In this document: positions 45,513-54,284 of the stretch, piece by piece | Layout: each line of letters opens with the position of its first letter | How positions within the stretch are numbered: position 1 is the stretch's first letter | DNA from: Phycisphaerales bacterium | GTDB lineage: Bacteria > Planctomycetota > Phycisphaerae > UBA1845 | DNA length: 64,000 nt | NCBI GenBank assembly: GCA_020639115.1 | Contig: JACKHG010000007.1 | Location: forward strand, 1-64,000 | Reading direction: 5' to 3' | Position numbers and translations under genes: made by a program | The notes under the pieces: model-generated | Database searches by the model: none | What the model was told of the DNA's origin: nothing | Seen by the model: the letters and a program-made list of their open reading frames with translations, nothing else

Positions 45513-45583
45513 TTGACACGGACGTTCCGCTTGGGTTAACATTGATACTAACGTTACACGAACGTGTATTAACGGCTATCAAT
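45513..45583 (+). promoter_or_regulatory. Promoter and nested inverted repeat upstream of the third LacI gene
   Basis: TTGACA (45513-45518) and TAACAT (45537-45542) are 18 bases apart. The -10 overlaps the half-site GGGTTAAC (45533-45540). Just downstream lies a nested inverted repeat: outer arms ATTGATA (45541-45547) and TATCAAT (45577-45583), inner arms TACACG and CGTGTA (45555-45568). This is a plausible autoregulatory operator in the leader. Confidence 0.55.
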
Positions 45584-45604
45584 CGCGTCGGCGGAACGGC
45601 AACC

Positions 45605-46693
45605 ATGGCATCGGTACGCGAGATCGCACGGAAGGCGGGCGTATCCACCTGCACGGTGTCGCGCGCGCTCAACAATCACCCGGCTGTCCGGCAGGAAACG
45701 CGCGACATGGTGCAGGCGGTGGCGAACGGCATGGGCTATCGGGGCGGCGGCGCGCGGCGCGTGCACACGGCGGTCGGGCTCGCGCACACCGCGGATCGCA
45801 CGCTTTCTTCGGTCTACGACGCGCACCTCGTCGAGGGGATCGTGCGCGGCCTGGAGGAGTGCCGTTTCGACCTGAGCATCATCAACATCATGCGCGACAA
45901 GTCGCGCGACGAGAGTTACAACCAGTTCTTCACCCGCCGCGGCGTGAGCGGCGTGATCCTGCGGACCACCGCCGAGACGCGGCACGTCTGCGAGGAGATC
46001 GCCGATGAGAATTTCCCCATGATCGTCGTGGGGGAACGCTTCGACGCGCCCAACGTCAGCTACATCGACTGCGACACGTCCGCGGACAGTGCGCGGGCCG
46101 TCCAGTACCTCGTCGATCTGGGCCATCGGCGCATCGCGTTCGCGATGCACGTCGTGCCGGACCGCGACCACATCGACCGCTTCGACGCCTACCGCCGCGT
46201 GCTCGCGGAAAACGGCCTCGCCTTTGACGAGCGCCTGGTGTTCCGCATCCGTTCGGACCTCGCCGGTGGGGCGACCGTCACCAACATGCTCGCCACGATG
46301 GAGGACCCGCCGACGGCGGTTTACGCCGCCGACCCGCTGCTGGCGGTGGGCGTGGCCAAGCGGGCGTACCAGTTGGGCATTCACATTCCGCGCGACCTGT
46401 CCGTGATCGGCATCGATGACGCGCAGGTGCGCTACAGCGTGCCGCCCACGCTGACCGCGGTCTGCCAGGACGCCGCGACGCTCGGCGCCGAGGCGGCGAG
46501 CTACCTGGCGCGGACCATCACCGGGCGCGTGGTGGGCCCGCTGCGCAAGAGCGTGCCGAGTTTCTTCGAGGTGCACAACTCCACGGCGTCGCCCCGCGAG
46601 GGCGGGCGGTTGACGCTCGCGGAAGGCGGAGCCAACGGCGGCGACGTGCGGCCGCGGGATGATCAGTCGGAGGATCCGTCTGGACAGGTGTGA
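45605..46693 (+). CDS. LacI-family transcriptional regulator coupled to a prepilin gene
   Basis: The 362-residue protein starts MASVREIARKAGVSTCTVSR, a canonical LacI helix-turn-helix, followed by ALNNHPAVRQETRDMV. The frame is open earlier, but homology begins at this ATG. The sensor domain has AVGLAHTADRTLSSVYD, GVSGVILRTTAETRHV, GHRRIAFAMHVVPDRDHIDR, AVYAADPLLAVGVAKR and LSVIGIDDAQVRYSV. It is close in style to the 34461 regulator (shared GHRRIA and TAVCQDAA segments). Its stop overlaps the start region of the prepilin gene, indicating translational coupling. Likely targets are its own promoter and the GH30/GH3 genes. Confidence 0.92.
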   Translation: MASVREIARKAGVSTCTVSRALNNHPAVRQETRDMVQAVANGMGYRGGGARRVHTAVGLAHTADRTLSSVYDAHLVEGIVRGLEECRFDLSIINIMRDKSRDESYNQFFTRRGVSGVILRTTAETRHVCEEIADENFPMIVVGERFDAPNVSYIDCDTSADSARAVQYLVDLGHRRIAFAMHVVPDRDHIDRFDAYRRVLAENGLAFDERLVFRIRSDLAGGATVTNMLATMEDPPTAVYAADPLLAVGVAKRAYQLGIHIPRDLSVIGIDDAQVRYSVPPTLTAVCQDAATLGAEAASYLARTITGRVVGPLRKSVPSFFEVHNSTASPREGGRLTLAEGGANGGDVRPRDDQSEDPSGQV

Positions 46694-46695
46694 TC

Positions 46696-47826
46696 ATGGC
46701 CACGACACGAGCGAACAAAGCGCGGTTGGGGCGCGTCCCCGCAAACCCCGCCGGCAGGCGGCGAACGGCGTTCACGCTGGTTGAATTGCTGGTGGTGATA
46801 TCCATCATCGCCCTGCTGATCTCGATCTTGTTGCCCTCCCTGCGGCGGGCCCGCGACCAGGCCAAGCTGGTCAAGTGCGTCGCCCACATGCGCGGCCTGG
46901 GCCAGTCCGCGGGTACCTTCGCCGGTGCCAACAACGACCGCTTCCAGATCGCCACCGATGAGTACGGCCTGGATATTGCCGATCCCGATCGCTCCCGCTA
47001 CGCCTACGGCGACAACGGCGAACTGCTCGCCTGGCCGGTCGCGATCGCACAGGGCGCCGGCATCAACTTCCGCAACAACTGGGACTGGGGCGTGCGGGCT
47101 GTCTCCCGCACGATTGCGACCCAGAAGCTCACCGAGAAGAACGAGGAACTTCAACTCGTCATCTGCCCGTCGGACCGTGTGAAGGCCGCCAACCCCTACT
47201 GGCCACGCAATGAAACCCAAGGAGCGCCCAACGACGGGCTGCGCGGGACGGGTGATCCCGAAGACCCACTGCCCAGCGCGTCGGACATGACCTACTGGGG
47301 GGTGCTCAGCTACGGTATGAACGAGGATATCATCGGTTCGGAAAACGCGTGGAGCGGCGCGCAGACCGGCAAGCCGTGGCCCGCCTGCTGGCGTGCGGCG
47401 CGCGGCACGTCCGGACAATGGGTGTCCTGCAAGGGCGAGCAGAACTATCCCATCATCACGCCCTGCGCTCGTTCGCAGGGCGGGTGGCGGCTCCGTGGCA
47501 ATCTCGACCAAGTGTTCGATCCCGCCACTGTGGGCTTCGTCTTCGAAGCGGGCCAGGACGATCTGACCACGGAACCGCCGCGGGGCGCCAATGTGATCTA
47601 CAGCGCCGGCGCCAATGGTCCGTACCTGGGCGACACGATCGTCGGCGACAAGGACGTCGATGAGCGCGTGCCGCAGAAGCGTCATCCCGGGGGCGCACTC
47701 AACGTGTTGTATGCGGACCTGCACGGCGGGCCGATACGCCCCGTGGCGTACGCCGCGAAGAATGGCCGGCAAGTGCCCAAGGAGTTCTCGCCGCGCGTTC
47801 GGGTTTCGCCATACCAGCCGCATTGA
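46696..47826 (+). CDS. Prepilin-type N-terminal cleavage/methylation protein
   Basis: The 376-residue protein uses ATG 46696 (AGG 8 bases upstream); GTG 46690 is an alternative. The prepilin signal is RRTAFTLVELLVVISIIALL. It is paralogous to the 29393 protein: both share DPDRSRxAY, GELLAWP, RHPxGxxNVLxADxHG and a C-terminal VRVSPYxP. Extra Trp and Cys residues in the middle (SAWSGAQTGKPWPACWRAA) suggest a ligand-binding or structural insertion. It directly follows and overlaps the regulatory gene at 45605, repeating the LacI-prepilin pairing of the alpha-glucan locus. Confidence 0.87.
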   Translation: MATTRANKARLGRVPANPAGRRRTAFTLVELLVVISIIALLISILLPSLRRARDQAKLVKCVAHMRGLGQSAGTFAGANNDRFQIATDEYGLDIADPDRSRYAYGDNGELLAWPVAIAQGAGINFRNNWDWGVRAVSRTIATQKLTEKNEELQLVICPSDRVKAANPYWPRNETQGAPNDGLRGTGDPEDPLPSASDMTYWGVLSYGMNEDIIGSENAWSGAQTGKPWPACWRAARGTSGQWVSCKGEQNYPIITPCARSQGGWRLRGNLDQVFDPATVGFVFEAGQDDLTTEPPRGANVIYSAGANGPYLGDTIVGDKDVDERVPQKRHPGGALNVLYADLHGGPIRPVAYAAKNGRQVPKEFSPRVRVSPYQPH

Positions 47827-47987
47827 CCCGGCGACGGTGGCGCTGGCAGCGGGCAGCGCGTCGTCGGCGGGAGAGAGGGATCGAGCAATCAGGAGCGTTC
47901 AGTCAGGAGGACGGTTCGGAATGGTCTGGCGTCAGTCCGGCGTGCATGAGGCCGGCTGATCTCTCTCGCAATCAGGAGGACCGAAGA

Positions 47988-48608
47988 ATGGTGAGGAAAG
48001 TGATGTTGTGCAGCCTGGTGCTTGGCCTGGCTGCGACCGCCGCCAGCGCCAACCTGCTGGTCAACGGCGGGTTCGAGGACGGGGACACGGGGCAGTTGGG
48101 CACCGTCGCGCTTCCCGGGTGGAACAGTTGGGGGCCTTCCGGGTGGCACCACGACGATGCCGGGCGCACGCTCGACACCAAGGCGATGAAGCTGTGGTGG
48201 GACGATGCGGGCCTGTGGCAGGACTTCGCGGTGACGCCCGGCGTCACCTACGACGTCAGCGCCCAGACGTTGAGTGTCTCGGCGGAGCCGCTGGTCCAGT
48301 GGAACGGCCTGATCAAGGCGGAATTCTACGACAGCGCGGTCGGCACGGGGCCGGGACAGGCATTGCTCGAAGTCGAACTGGACCGCTTCTACTCCGCTTC
48401 GGATCCGATCGATCAGTGGGTCGAAATCGGCGGCTCAGCCATAGCACCGGCTGGCGCCGACGTCGGCCGGGTGGTCCTGATGATCGTCGACTGGCAGCCG
48501 GACCCCGGCGGCGCGCTCAACATCGACAACGTGGTCGTGACGCCCGAGCCGGGGGCGCTCGCCCTGCTGGGGTTGGGGGCTGCGGTGCTGCTGCGCCGTC
48601 GTCGTTAA
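47988..48608 (+). CDS. PEP-CTERM surface protein with a CBM-like N-terminal domain
   Basis: The 206-residue protein starts at ATG 47988 with AGGAGG upstream. It has a signal peptide (MVRKVMLCSLVLGLAATAASA), then NLLVNGGFEDGDTGQLG, the typical start of CBM4/9-like or DUF642-like beta-sandwich domains, with aromatic strands (WNSWGPSGWHHDD). The C-terminus is TPEPGALALLGLGAAVLLRR plus arginines, a PEP-CTERM signal for exosortase. It is probably exported and exposed outside, perhaps in contact with glycan. It follows the prepilin gene by 160 bases. Confidence 0.87.
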   Translation: MVRKVMLCSLVLGLAATAASANLLVNGGFEDGDTGQLGTVALPGWNSWGPSGWHHDDAGRTLDTKAMKLWWDDAGLWQDFAVTPGVTYDVSAQTLSVSAEPLVQWNGLIKAEFYDSAVGTGPGQALLEVELDRFYSASDPIDQWVEIGGSAIAPAGADVGRVVLMIVDWQPDPGGALNIDNVVVTPEPGALALLGLGAAVLLRRRR

Positions 48609-48659
48609 TCGAAAAGCCCGATCGGGGGAACGGGCGCTATTCAGGTTTTTCGACGGTCC

Positions 48660-48688
48660 GCGCGGTGGAACGAGTCGTTCCACCGCGC
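48660..48688. terminator. Strong perfect hairpin between the PEP-CTERM and repeat-protein genes
   Basis: GCGCGGTGGAACGA (48660-48673) and TCGTTCCACCGCGC (48675-48688) are perfectly complementary, separated by a single G. No T-tract follows, though TTTTT lies just before at 48646-48650. It lies 52 bases after the previous stop and 60 bases before the next start, and may be a terminator, an mRNA stabiliser or a protein site. Confidence 0.5.
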
Positions 48689-48747
48689 CGGGCCGGTCAT
48701 CCGACGCAGGTCTGGGCGCCGCACGCGGGTCGCCAGGGAGAACACCA

Positions 48748-51700
48748 ATGGGGTCGTCGAAACGGCAGTGGACGAACTGGGCGACATTTGCGATCGGCAT
48801 GATCGCTGCGGCGAGTCTCGCCAGCGCCCAGCAGGTGATCGATGAGCATTTCAACACGGTGACCGGGTCGGGCGGCGGCACGTTCGTCACCGACGGAACC
48901 GGCTTCAACACGACGCCGGAATGGGATAACGGCATCGCCGGCGAAGGGGCCTTTGCCGGTGGGACGGGTTTTTCCGTCATCGGCGACGCCTCCGCGTACG
49001 GCGTGCCCACCGGCGGCGTGGCGGGCAGCGGCGCCGGCGTCATCGACGTGTCCTCGGTCCGCTTCCTCAAGGTTCGCGAGGACTTCGAGGCTGCCGCGGG
49101 CACGGGCGCCTTCACCACCAACGGCGCGGGCAGCGCGTCCAACTTCGATGACGGCATCGCGGGTGAGCGTGCGTACGTCGGCGTCAGCGGCGCAGCCACG
49201 CTCGGCAGTTTCACGGCGGAAGGCGTGATGGGCGGGGGCGAGAGCGGCGGCAACGGCGGGCGGATGACCGTGCAGAACGTCACGCTCAACGGCGGCGACT
49301 GGTCCGCGGGCATGAGCTGGGACGCGGCGTTGCCGGTCGGCAAGCCGGTCAACACCAGCTTCGAGGAATACACCTTGACGGGCGGGGATCGCCCGGTCGG
49401 TTACTTCGCGTGGGGCAACGCGTGGGCCGTGGCGGCGAGTCCGGGCGAAGGGCTCGAGCCGCGCACCGGCAACCGGTTGCTCAAGATGTGGGGCAACTGG
49501 AGCGGCACCTGGAACAACTCCGGCGTCGGCCAGTCGTTTCCTTCGCAGGAGGGCGACGTCTGGGAGATCGAGTGCTGGGTGAAGCAGATCACCGGCGACA
49601 ACCTCGTGGGCACCGGCAACTTCGTGCTGCTGCAGATCGAGTTTTTCAACGAGGCTGAGCAGCGCGTCGGCGTGCAGGAGGTCAACGTGCTGAACAGCGG
49701 CACGCCGCTCGATCAGTGGATTCATGTCACGCCCTTCCAGGGCGTGGCCCCGGCGAACACCGTGGCGGCCCGCTGCATCGTGATGTTCCTTCAGCCGAAC
49801 TTCGAGGGTGGGGCGGCTGAGGTCGAGGATCTGGCCTTTCGCCGGGTCAGCGGTCCGCCGGCCAACGATCTTTCCGACCTGTACCTGAGCGCCGATGTGC
49901 AGGGCGCCGTGGTCGGCGGTCAGTCGCTCGGCGACTACACGCTGCGCCTGGAGGATGGCGACGGTGACGCGCTGGAGTTCGTCGAGACAGCCGATGGCAC
50001 TTTCCAGCATGTCGGGGGTCCGCTCGCGTCGGCGACGACGGCGGCGCCCGATGCTCAGCACCCCAATGCCGACGGCGTTTTCGACCCGGACTCGTCGCAG
50101 TACACGATCTCGCTCGCCTTCGCCGATCCCGCGGCGAGTTGGGGCACCGGAGGCATGCTCACGCTGGACAACCTGCTGCTGGCGTCGAATTCCGCCGACG
50201 GCAGCGCGTGGTATGGCGGCCTGTATTGGGAAAACGTTGTGGCGCCGGTCGGGTACGACCCAGCGCATTTCCTGGTGGCTGCGGACGTGCTCGGTGCTGT
50301 TCCGGGGGGTGACTACCAGTTGCGCGTCGAGGCCTACCGCCAGCAGGTCGTGAACAACGTGGATGATGACTTCGACGCGGTCACCGGCACGGGCGGCGGC
50401 TATTTCCTCGACGGCGACAGCGTGGACACGACCTTCTACGCCTCCAACTGGGATGACGGCATCAACGGTGAGGAGGCGTTCGGCGGCGTCTTCGGCGACG
50501 GCACGGAAATCTGCGACCCGACGCTCTGCCCGGTCGCCGGCTTCTCGGTGCAGGGACTTCCCTCGGGCGGAATGGGCGGCGGCGGCTCCGGCCAGATCAA
50601 GGTCGAGAACATCATCTACTCCGTGGGGGGTGGCTGGTACGGCGGCCTGCGCTGGCCGAACCAGGTCCTGCCGGTCGATCCGGACCTGAGCCAGATCACG
50701 CTTTCGGCGGACATCCTCGGCACGCCGCTTGACGGCACGGTGACCTACGGCGACTACGAACTCCGTATTGAGGATTCCCAGAACGATCGCCTCTACTTCC
50801 ACATGACCGCCGACGGCACCTGGCAGCACGTCGGTGGCACGCTGGACACCGCAACCGAAGGGGGCGCGACCGACGGCGGCGGCAACGGCGTTTTCGATCT
50901 CGATTCGCCGCCCTTTGCGGTCGTGGTTGCGTTCACCGACGAGGTGGACACGTGGAACTTCGGCGGCACGCTCACGGTGGACAACCTGTTCCTCACCTCG
51001 GGCAGCGTGCGCCGCGAGATCGGCCGATCGGTGTTCCACCAGACCGCGGACGGAACCTTCCAGACCGTCGGCGGGATGCTCGCTGACGGCGATACCGCGC
51101 AGCGCTCCGAGTTGAGCGAGGACTTTGCGACAGCGACAGGCACGGGCGGCGGGGAGTTCTTCAACTCCAACGGCGGCGGGTATGTCGCCAGCTACGACAG
51201 CGGGATCGCGGCTGCCGAGGCCTTCGGCGGCACGTGGGGTGATCCCATGATCACCACGGGCGGCATCGCGGCGTACGCGTGCAGCGACTGCGGCATGGCC
51301 GGTTCGGCGGCAGCCGTTATCGACGTGTACGGCATCACGCCCGACGTGACGACGAGCGGTTGGTGGGCCGGGCTCAGCTTCATCGACGTTCATCCGGTGA
51401 TGACCGACCTTTCGGCGGTCACGCTGACGGCGGACATCAAGGGGCTGGCGGACGCCGGCGCGGGTGAGACCTACGGGACCTACCAGTTGCGTATCGAGGA
51501 TCCCGAACTCGATTTCCTCGGCTTCACGGTGACCGCCGACGGCACCTGGCAGTCGGTGGGCGGTTCGCTTGCAACGGCTGAGACCGGCTCCGCGGGCAGC
51601 GGCAACGGCGTCCTGGACACGAACGCAGAGTACTACCACGTCGTCGTGACCATGACGGGCAACGGCCTCGACTGGAACCGCGGCGGAACCCTCATCGTCG

Positions 51701-52008
51701 ACAATCTGCAGTTGAACGGGCTGACGCTCGCCGACGCTGACGACTTCACCGTCGTGGTCACGTTCGAGAACGAGGTCGACACGTGGGGGGCTGCGGGAGC
51801 GCTCACCGTCGACAATCTGCTGCTCACCACGGCGACGAGCGCCGATTGTGACAGCGATGCGGACGTGGACCTGATGGATTTCGCAACGATCCAGGCGTGC
51901 TTCGGCGGGGCGCCCGCCGGCGCGTGTGCCTGCATGGACCTCGACAACGACGGCGACATCGACGCGGGTGATCAGCGGATCTTCGTGTTCGAACTCGCCG
52001 GTCCGTGA
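48748..52008 (+). CDS. Large secreted repeat protein of two interleaved repeat types, dockerin-like end
   Basis: The 1086-residue protein has a signal peptide (about 1-28). Repeat type A, roughly DDFDxxTGTGGGxF with a following DDGIxGExAFxG, starts near residues 30, 109, 538 and 789. Repeat type B, DLSxxTLSADIxG followed by YxLRIEDxxxDxLxF, TADGTWQHVGGxL and LTVDNLLLT, starts near 374, 646 and 887. A CBM-like domain (SFEEYTLTGG to PNFEGGAAEVEDLAF) lies at about 200-370. The C-terminus has dockerin-like loops (DSDADVDLMDFATI and DLDNDGDIDAGDQRIF). No catalytic motif is seen. I do not recognise the family; it is probably an extracellular adhesive or glycan-binding protein. Confidence 0.75.
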   Translation: MGSSKRQWTNWATFAIGMIAAASLASAQQVIDEHFNTVTGSGGGTFVTDGTGFNTTPEWDNGIAGEGAFAGGTGFSVIGDASAYGVPTGGVAGSGAGVIDVSSVRFLKVREDFEAAAGTGAFTTNGAGSASNFDDGIAGERAYVGVSGAATLGSFTAEGVMGGGESGGNGGRMTVQNVTLNGGDWSAGMSWDAALPVGKPVNTSFEEYTLTGGDRPVGYFAWGNAWAVAASPGEGLEPRTGNRLLKMWGNWSGTWNNSGVGQSFPSQEGDVWEIECWVKQITGDNLVGTGNFVLLQIEFFNEAEQRVGVQEVNVLNSGTPLDQWIHVTPFQGVAPANTVAARCIVMFLQPNFEGGAAEVEDLAFRRVSGPPANDLSDLYLSADVQGAVVGGQSLGDYTLRLEDGDGDALEFVETADGTFQHVGGPLASATTAAPDAQHPNADGVFDPDSSQYTISLAFADPAASWGTGGMLTLDNLLLASNSADGSAWYGGLYWENVVAPVGYDPAHFLVAADVLGAVPGGDYQLRVEAYRQQVVNNVDDDFDAVTGTGGGYFLDGDSVDTTFYASNWDDGINGEEAFGGVFGDGTEICDPTLCPVAGFSVQGLPSGGMGGGGSGQIKVENIIYSVGGGWYGGLRWPNQVLPVDPDLSQITLSADILGTPLDGTVTYGDYELRIEDSQNDRLYFHMTADGTWQHVGGTLDTATEGGATDGGGNGVFDLDSPPFAVVVAFTDEVDTWNFGGTLTVDNLFLTSGSVRREIGRSVFHQTADGTFQTVGGMLADGDTAQRSELSEDFATATGTGGGEFFNSNGGGYVASYDSGIAAAEAFGGTWGDPMITTGGIAAYACSDCGMAGSAAAVIDVYGITPDVTTSGWWAGLSFIDVHPVMTDLSAVTLTADIKGLADAGAGETYGTYQLRIEDPELDFLGFTVTADGTWQSVGGSLATAETGSAGSGNGVLDTNAEYYHVVVTMTGNGLDWNRGGTLIVDNLQLNGLTLADADDFTVVVTFENEVDTWGAAGALTVDNLLLTTATSADCDSDADVDLMDFATIQACFGGAPAGACACMDLDNDGDIDAGDQRIFVFELAGP

Positions 52009-52017
52009 CCAATGCCT

Positions 52018-52037
52018 GCGCGGCCCGCGGGCCGCGC
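52018..52037 (+). terminator. GC-rich hairpin after the repeat protein
   Basis: GCGCGGCCC (52018-52026) pairs with GGGCCGCGC (52029-52037) and is followed by a T-rich stretch (TTCTGTTTCCTTCC). It begins 10 bases after the stop codon. Confidence 0.7.
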
Positions 52038-52060
52038 GCTTCTGTTTCCTTCCTCATGTG

Positions 52061-52103
52061 CCGTCTCGATCTCTGCACGCAGGGGTCGAGACGGCTCCTT
52101 TTT
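52061..52103 (+). terminator. Second hairpin terminator with T-tract
   Basis: CCGTCTCGA (52061-52069) pairs with TCGAGACGG (52086-52094) and is followed by CTCCTTTTT. With the hairpin 25 bases upstream it makes a tandem terminator insulating the oxidoreductase gene at 52179. Confidence 0.85.
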
Positions 52104-52178
52104 GGCCGCCGGTGCCGGGGCGGCGGCCGGGCAGATTGCGGGTGACGCGCCGACGGTCGCCGCTTAACATCAGCCCCT

Positions 52179-53180
52179 ATGAATCCGACACGACCCGTTC
52201 AATTCGGTATCATCGGCGTCGGCCGCATCGCTGCCAACGCCTTTGCCCCAGCCCTGGCAGCCGCAACGAACGCCGAACTCTCCGCCGCCGCCAGTCGCGA
52301 ACTCGCCCGGGCCCAGGCCCTCAAGCCGCCGCGCGCCTACGGAAGCTACGACGAGCTGCTCGATGACGACGACGTCGAGGTGGTGTACATCGGCACGCAC
52401 AACGGGCTGCATCGTTCGCTTGCCGTCGCCGCGTTCGAGCGCGGCAAGCACGTGCTCTGCGAAAAGCCGCTGGCGTGCGACGCCGCGGAGTGCGCCGAGA
52501 TGGTGGCTGCCGCCCGGCAGCACAGCCGGCACCTCGCGGAGGCGTTCATGTACCGTCATCACCCGTCGATCGCGGAGGCGCGGCGTCTGGTGCTGGACGG
52601 GGCGATTGGCGAATTGCGCACGGTCGAGGGCACATTCAGCTTCCGGCTCGAGAAGCTCGACGACGTGCGGCTGAACCCCGCGTGGGGCGGGGGCGGCCTG
52701 CTCGACGTGGGCTGCTACTGCGTGAACGCCTGCCGCTACTTCTTTGACGGCATGCCCGAGCGCGTCACCGGGCTCGGCCTGTTTCATCCCGAACACGACG
52801 TGGACATGGCCCTGCACGGTGTGCTGGAGTTCCCGCAGCGCCGCTTCGGCGTCATCTCCTGCGGGTTTGACGGCGGCCGGCGCAATCGGATCGTATTGTG
52901 CGGTACGCACGGCACGCTGACGCTCCCCAGCGGTTTCGGCGTGAGCAATCGCGCGGTGTCCATCGTGCTCGAAGCCGGGGAGGATCGCCGCGAGATCACG
53001 TTCGAACCGCAGGACGTCTACCGGCTCCAGATCGAGGACTTCGCCCGGGCCGTGCGCGGCAGCCAGCCGCTGCTGCCCCCCGACGACGGCTGGCGCAACG
53101 CCCGCGTCATGGATGCCCTGCTCGCTTCCGCCCGGGCGGGCGGGACGCCGCAGACACTCGAACCGCGTGATGAGATCTGA
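52179..53180 (+). CDS. Gfo/Idh/MocA family oxidoreductase
   Basis: The 333-residue cytoplasmic enzyme has an N-terminal NAD(P)-binding Rossmann fold (QFGIIGVGRIAANAFAPAL), VVYIGTHNGLHRSLAVAA and the family hallmark HVLCEKPLACDAAE. The C-terminal alpha/beta domain includes EAFMYRHHPSI and GGGGLLDVGCYCVNACRYF, close to the GDH/trans-1,2-dihydrobenzene-diol dehydrogenase-like branch. It should oxidise or reduce a sugar or sugar-like substrate; the exact substrate is unknown. It is followed by the DUF1028 gene at 10 bases, possibly as an operon. Confidence 0.92.
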   Translation: MNPTRPVQFGIIGVGRIAANAFAPALAAATNAELSAAASRELARAQALKPPRAYGSYDELLDDDDVEVVYIGTHNGLHRSLAVAAFERGKHVLCEKPLACDAAECAEMVAAARQHSRHLAEAFMYRHHPSIAEARRLVLDGAIGELRTVEGTFSFRLEKLDDVRLNPAWGGGGLLDVGCYCVNACRYFFDGMPERVTGLGLFHPEHDVDMALHGVLEFPQRRFGVISCGFDGGRRNRIVLCGTHGTLTLPSGFGVSNRAVSIVLEAGEDRREITFEPQDVYRLQIEDFARAVRGSQPLLPPDDGWRNARVMDALLASARAGGTPQTLEPRDEI

Positions 53181-53190
53181 GGAGGCCCCC

Positions 53191-54230
53191 ATGCGTTTCC
53201 GATCAGGACTTCTCACGGCTGCACTGGTTCTGGATTTTCCGGCTCTGCTGGTCGGGGCGTCGTTGCCGGCCGGCGCCGCCGAAGTGGCGGAGTCACCTCC
53301 GCTGCGTCCGGTGCACACGTATTCCATCGTGGCGCGCGACCCGCAGACCGGCCAGTTGGGCGTTGCGGTGCAGTCGCACTGGTTCAGTGTGGGCACGGTG
53401 GTGCCCTGGGCCGAGGCCGGTGTCGGCGCCGTCGCCACGCAGTCGTTCGCCGACCCGTCGTACGGCCCGGCTGGCCTGGACCTGATGCGCATGGGGAAGA
53501 GCGCACCCGACGCGCTCCGCGGGCTGCTCGCGGCGGACACCAACCGCGAGGTGCGGCAGGTGGCGATGATCGATGCTGCGGGGCGCGTCGCGGCGTTCAC
53601 GGGCGCCCGGTGCATCGCAGCCGCCGGCCAGGTCGTCGACGCCGACGCGCAGTTTTCCGTGCAGGCCAACCTGATGGCCAGCGACGCGGTTTGGCCGGCG
53701 ATGGCCGCGGCATACCGATCAGCCAAGGGTGACCTCGCGGACCGCATGCTCGCGGCGCTGGCCGCGGCTGAGCAGGCCGGTGGCGACATTCGCGGCCGGC
53801 AGTCGGCTGCCCTCATCGTCGTGGGCTCGAAAAACACCGGTCAGCCCTGGAAGGATCGCGTGTTCGACCTGCGCGTCGACGATCACGCCGACCCGGTGGC
53901 GGAGATCAGCCGCCTCGTCCGCGTCGCCCGCGCGTACCAGCACATGAACGCGGGGGACGCCGCGCTCGAGCACGACGACTTCGACGCCGCCAACCGCGAG
54001 TACACGGAGGCGGCGCGCCTCGCTCCGCAGACCGTGGAAATTCCATTCTGGCAGGCGGTCACGCTGGTGTCCGCGGGCCGGGTGACGTGGCGCTGCCGCT
54101 GTTTCACGACGTGTTCGAACGCGAGCCGCGCTGGCAGGCGCTCGTGCCGCGACTCGTGCCCGCCGGCCTGCTCCCGGACGATCCCGACGTGCTCGAGCGC
54201 ATTCGCAAACAGGGGCCGCCATCGCCCTGA
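53191..54230 (+). pseudogene. DUF1028 family protein with a frameshift near its C-terminus
   Basis: The start at 53191 follows GAGGAGG. A signal peptide precedes the DUF1028 domain: HTYSIVARDPQTGQLGVAVQ, WAEAGVGAVATQSFADPSYG, VAMIDAAGRVAAFTGARC and GRQSAALIVVGSKN. The fold is NTN-hydrolase-like. A TPR-like tail begins near residue 250 (EHDDFDAANREYTEAARLAP). At about 54082 the reading frame breaks. In the original frame it becomes Arg/Cys/Ser-rich nonsense running to 54288. One frame over, it continues sensibly as VALPLFHDVFEREPRWQALV and ends at TGA 54228-54230. One base seems missing, either a real mutation or a sequence error. Only the last 50 residues are affected. Confidence 0.75.
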
Positions 54231-54284
54231 TCGGCCGCAGCGGCATCGCCCGCGGGGCCGCGCCGCATCCCGGAGTTGCACACC

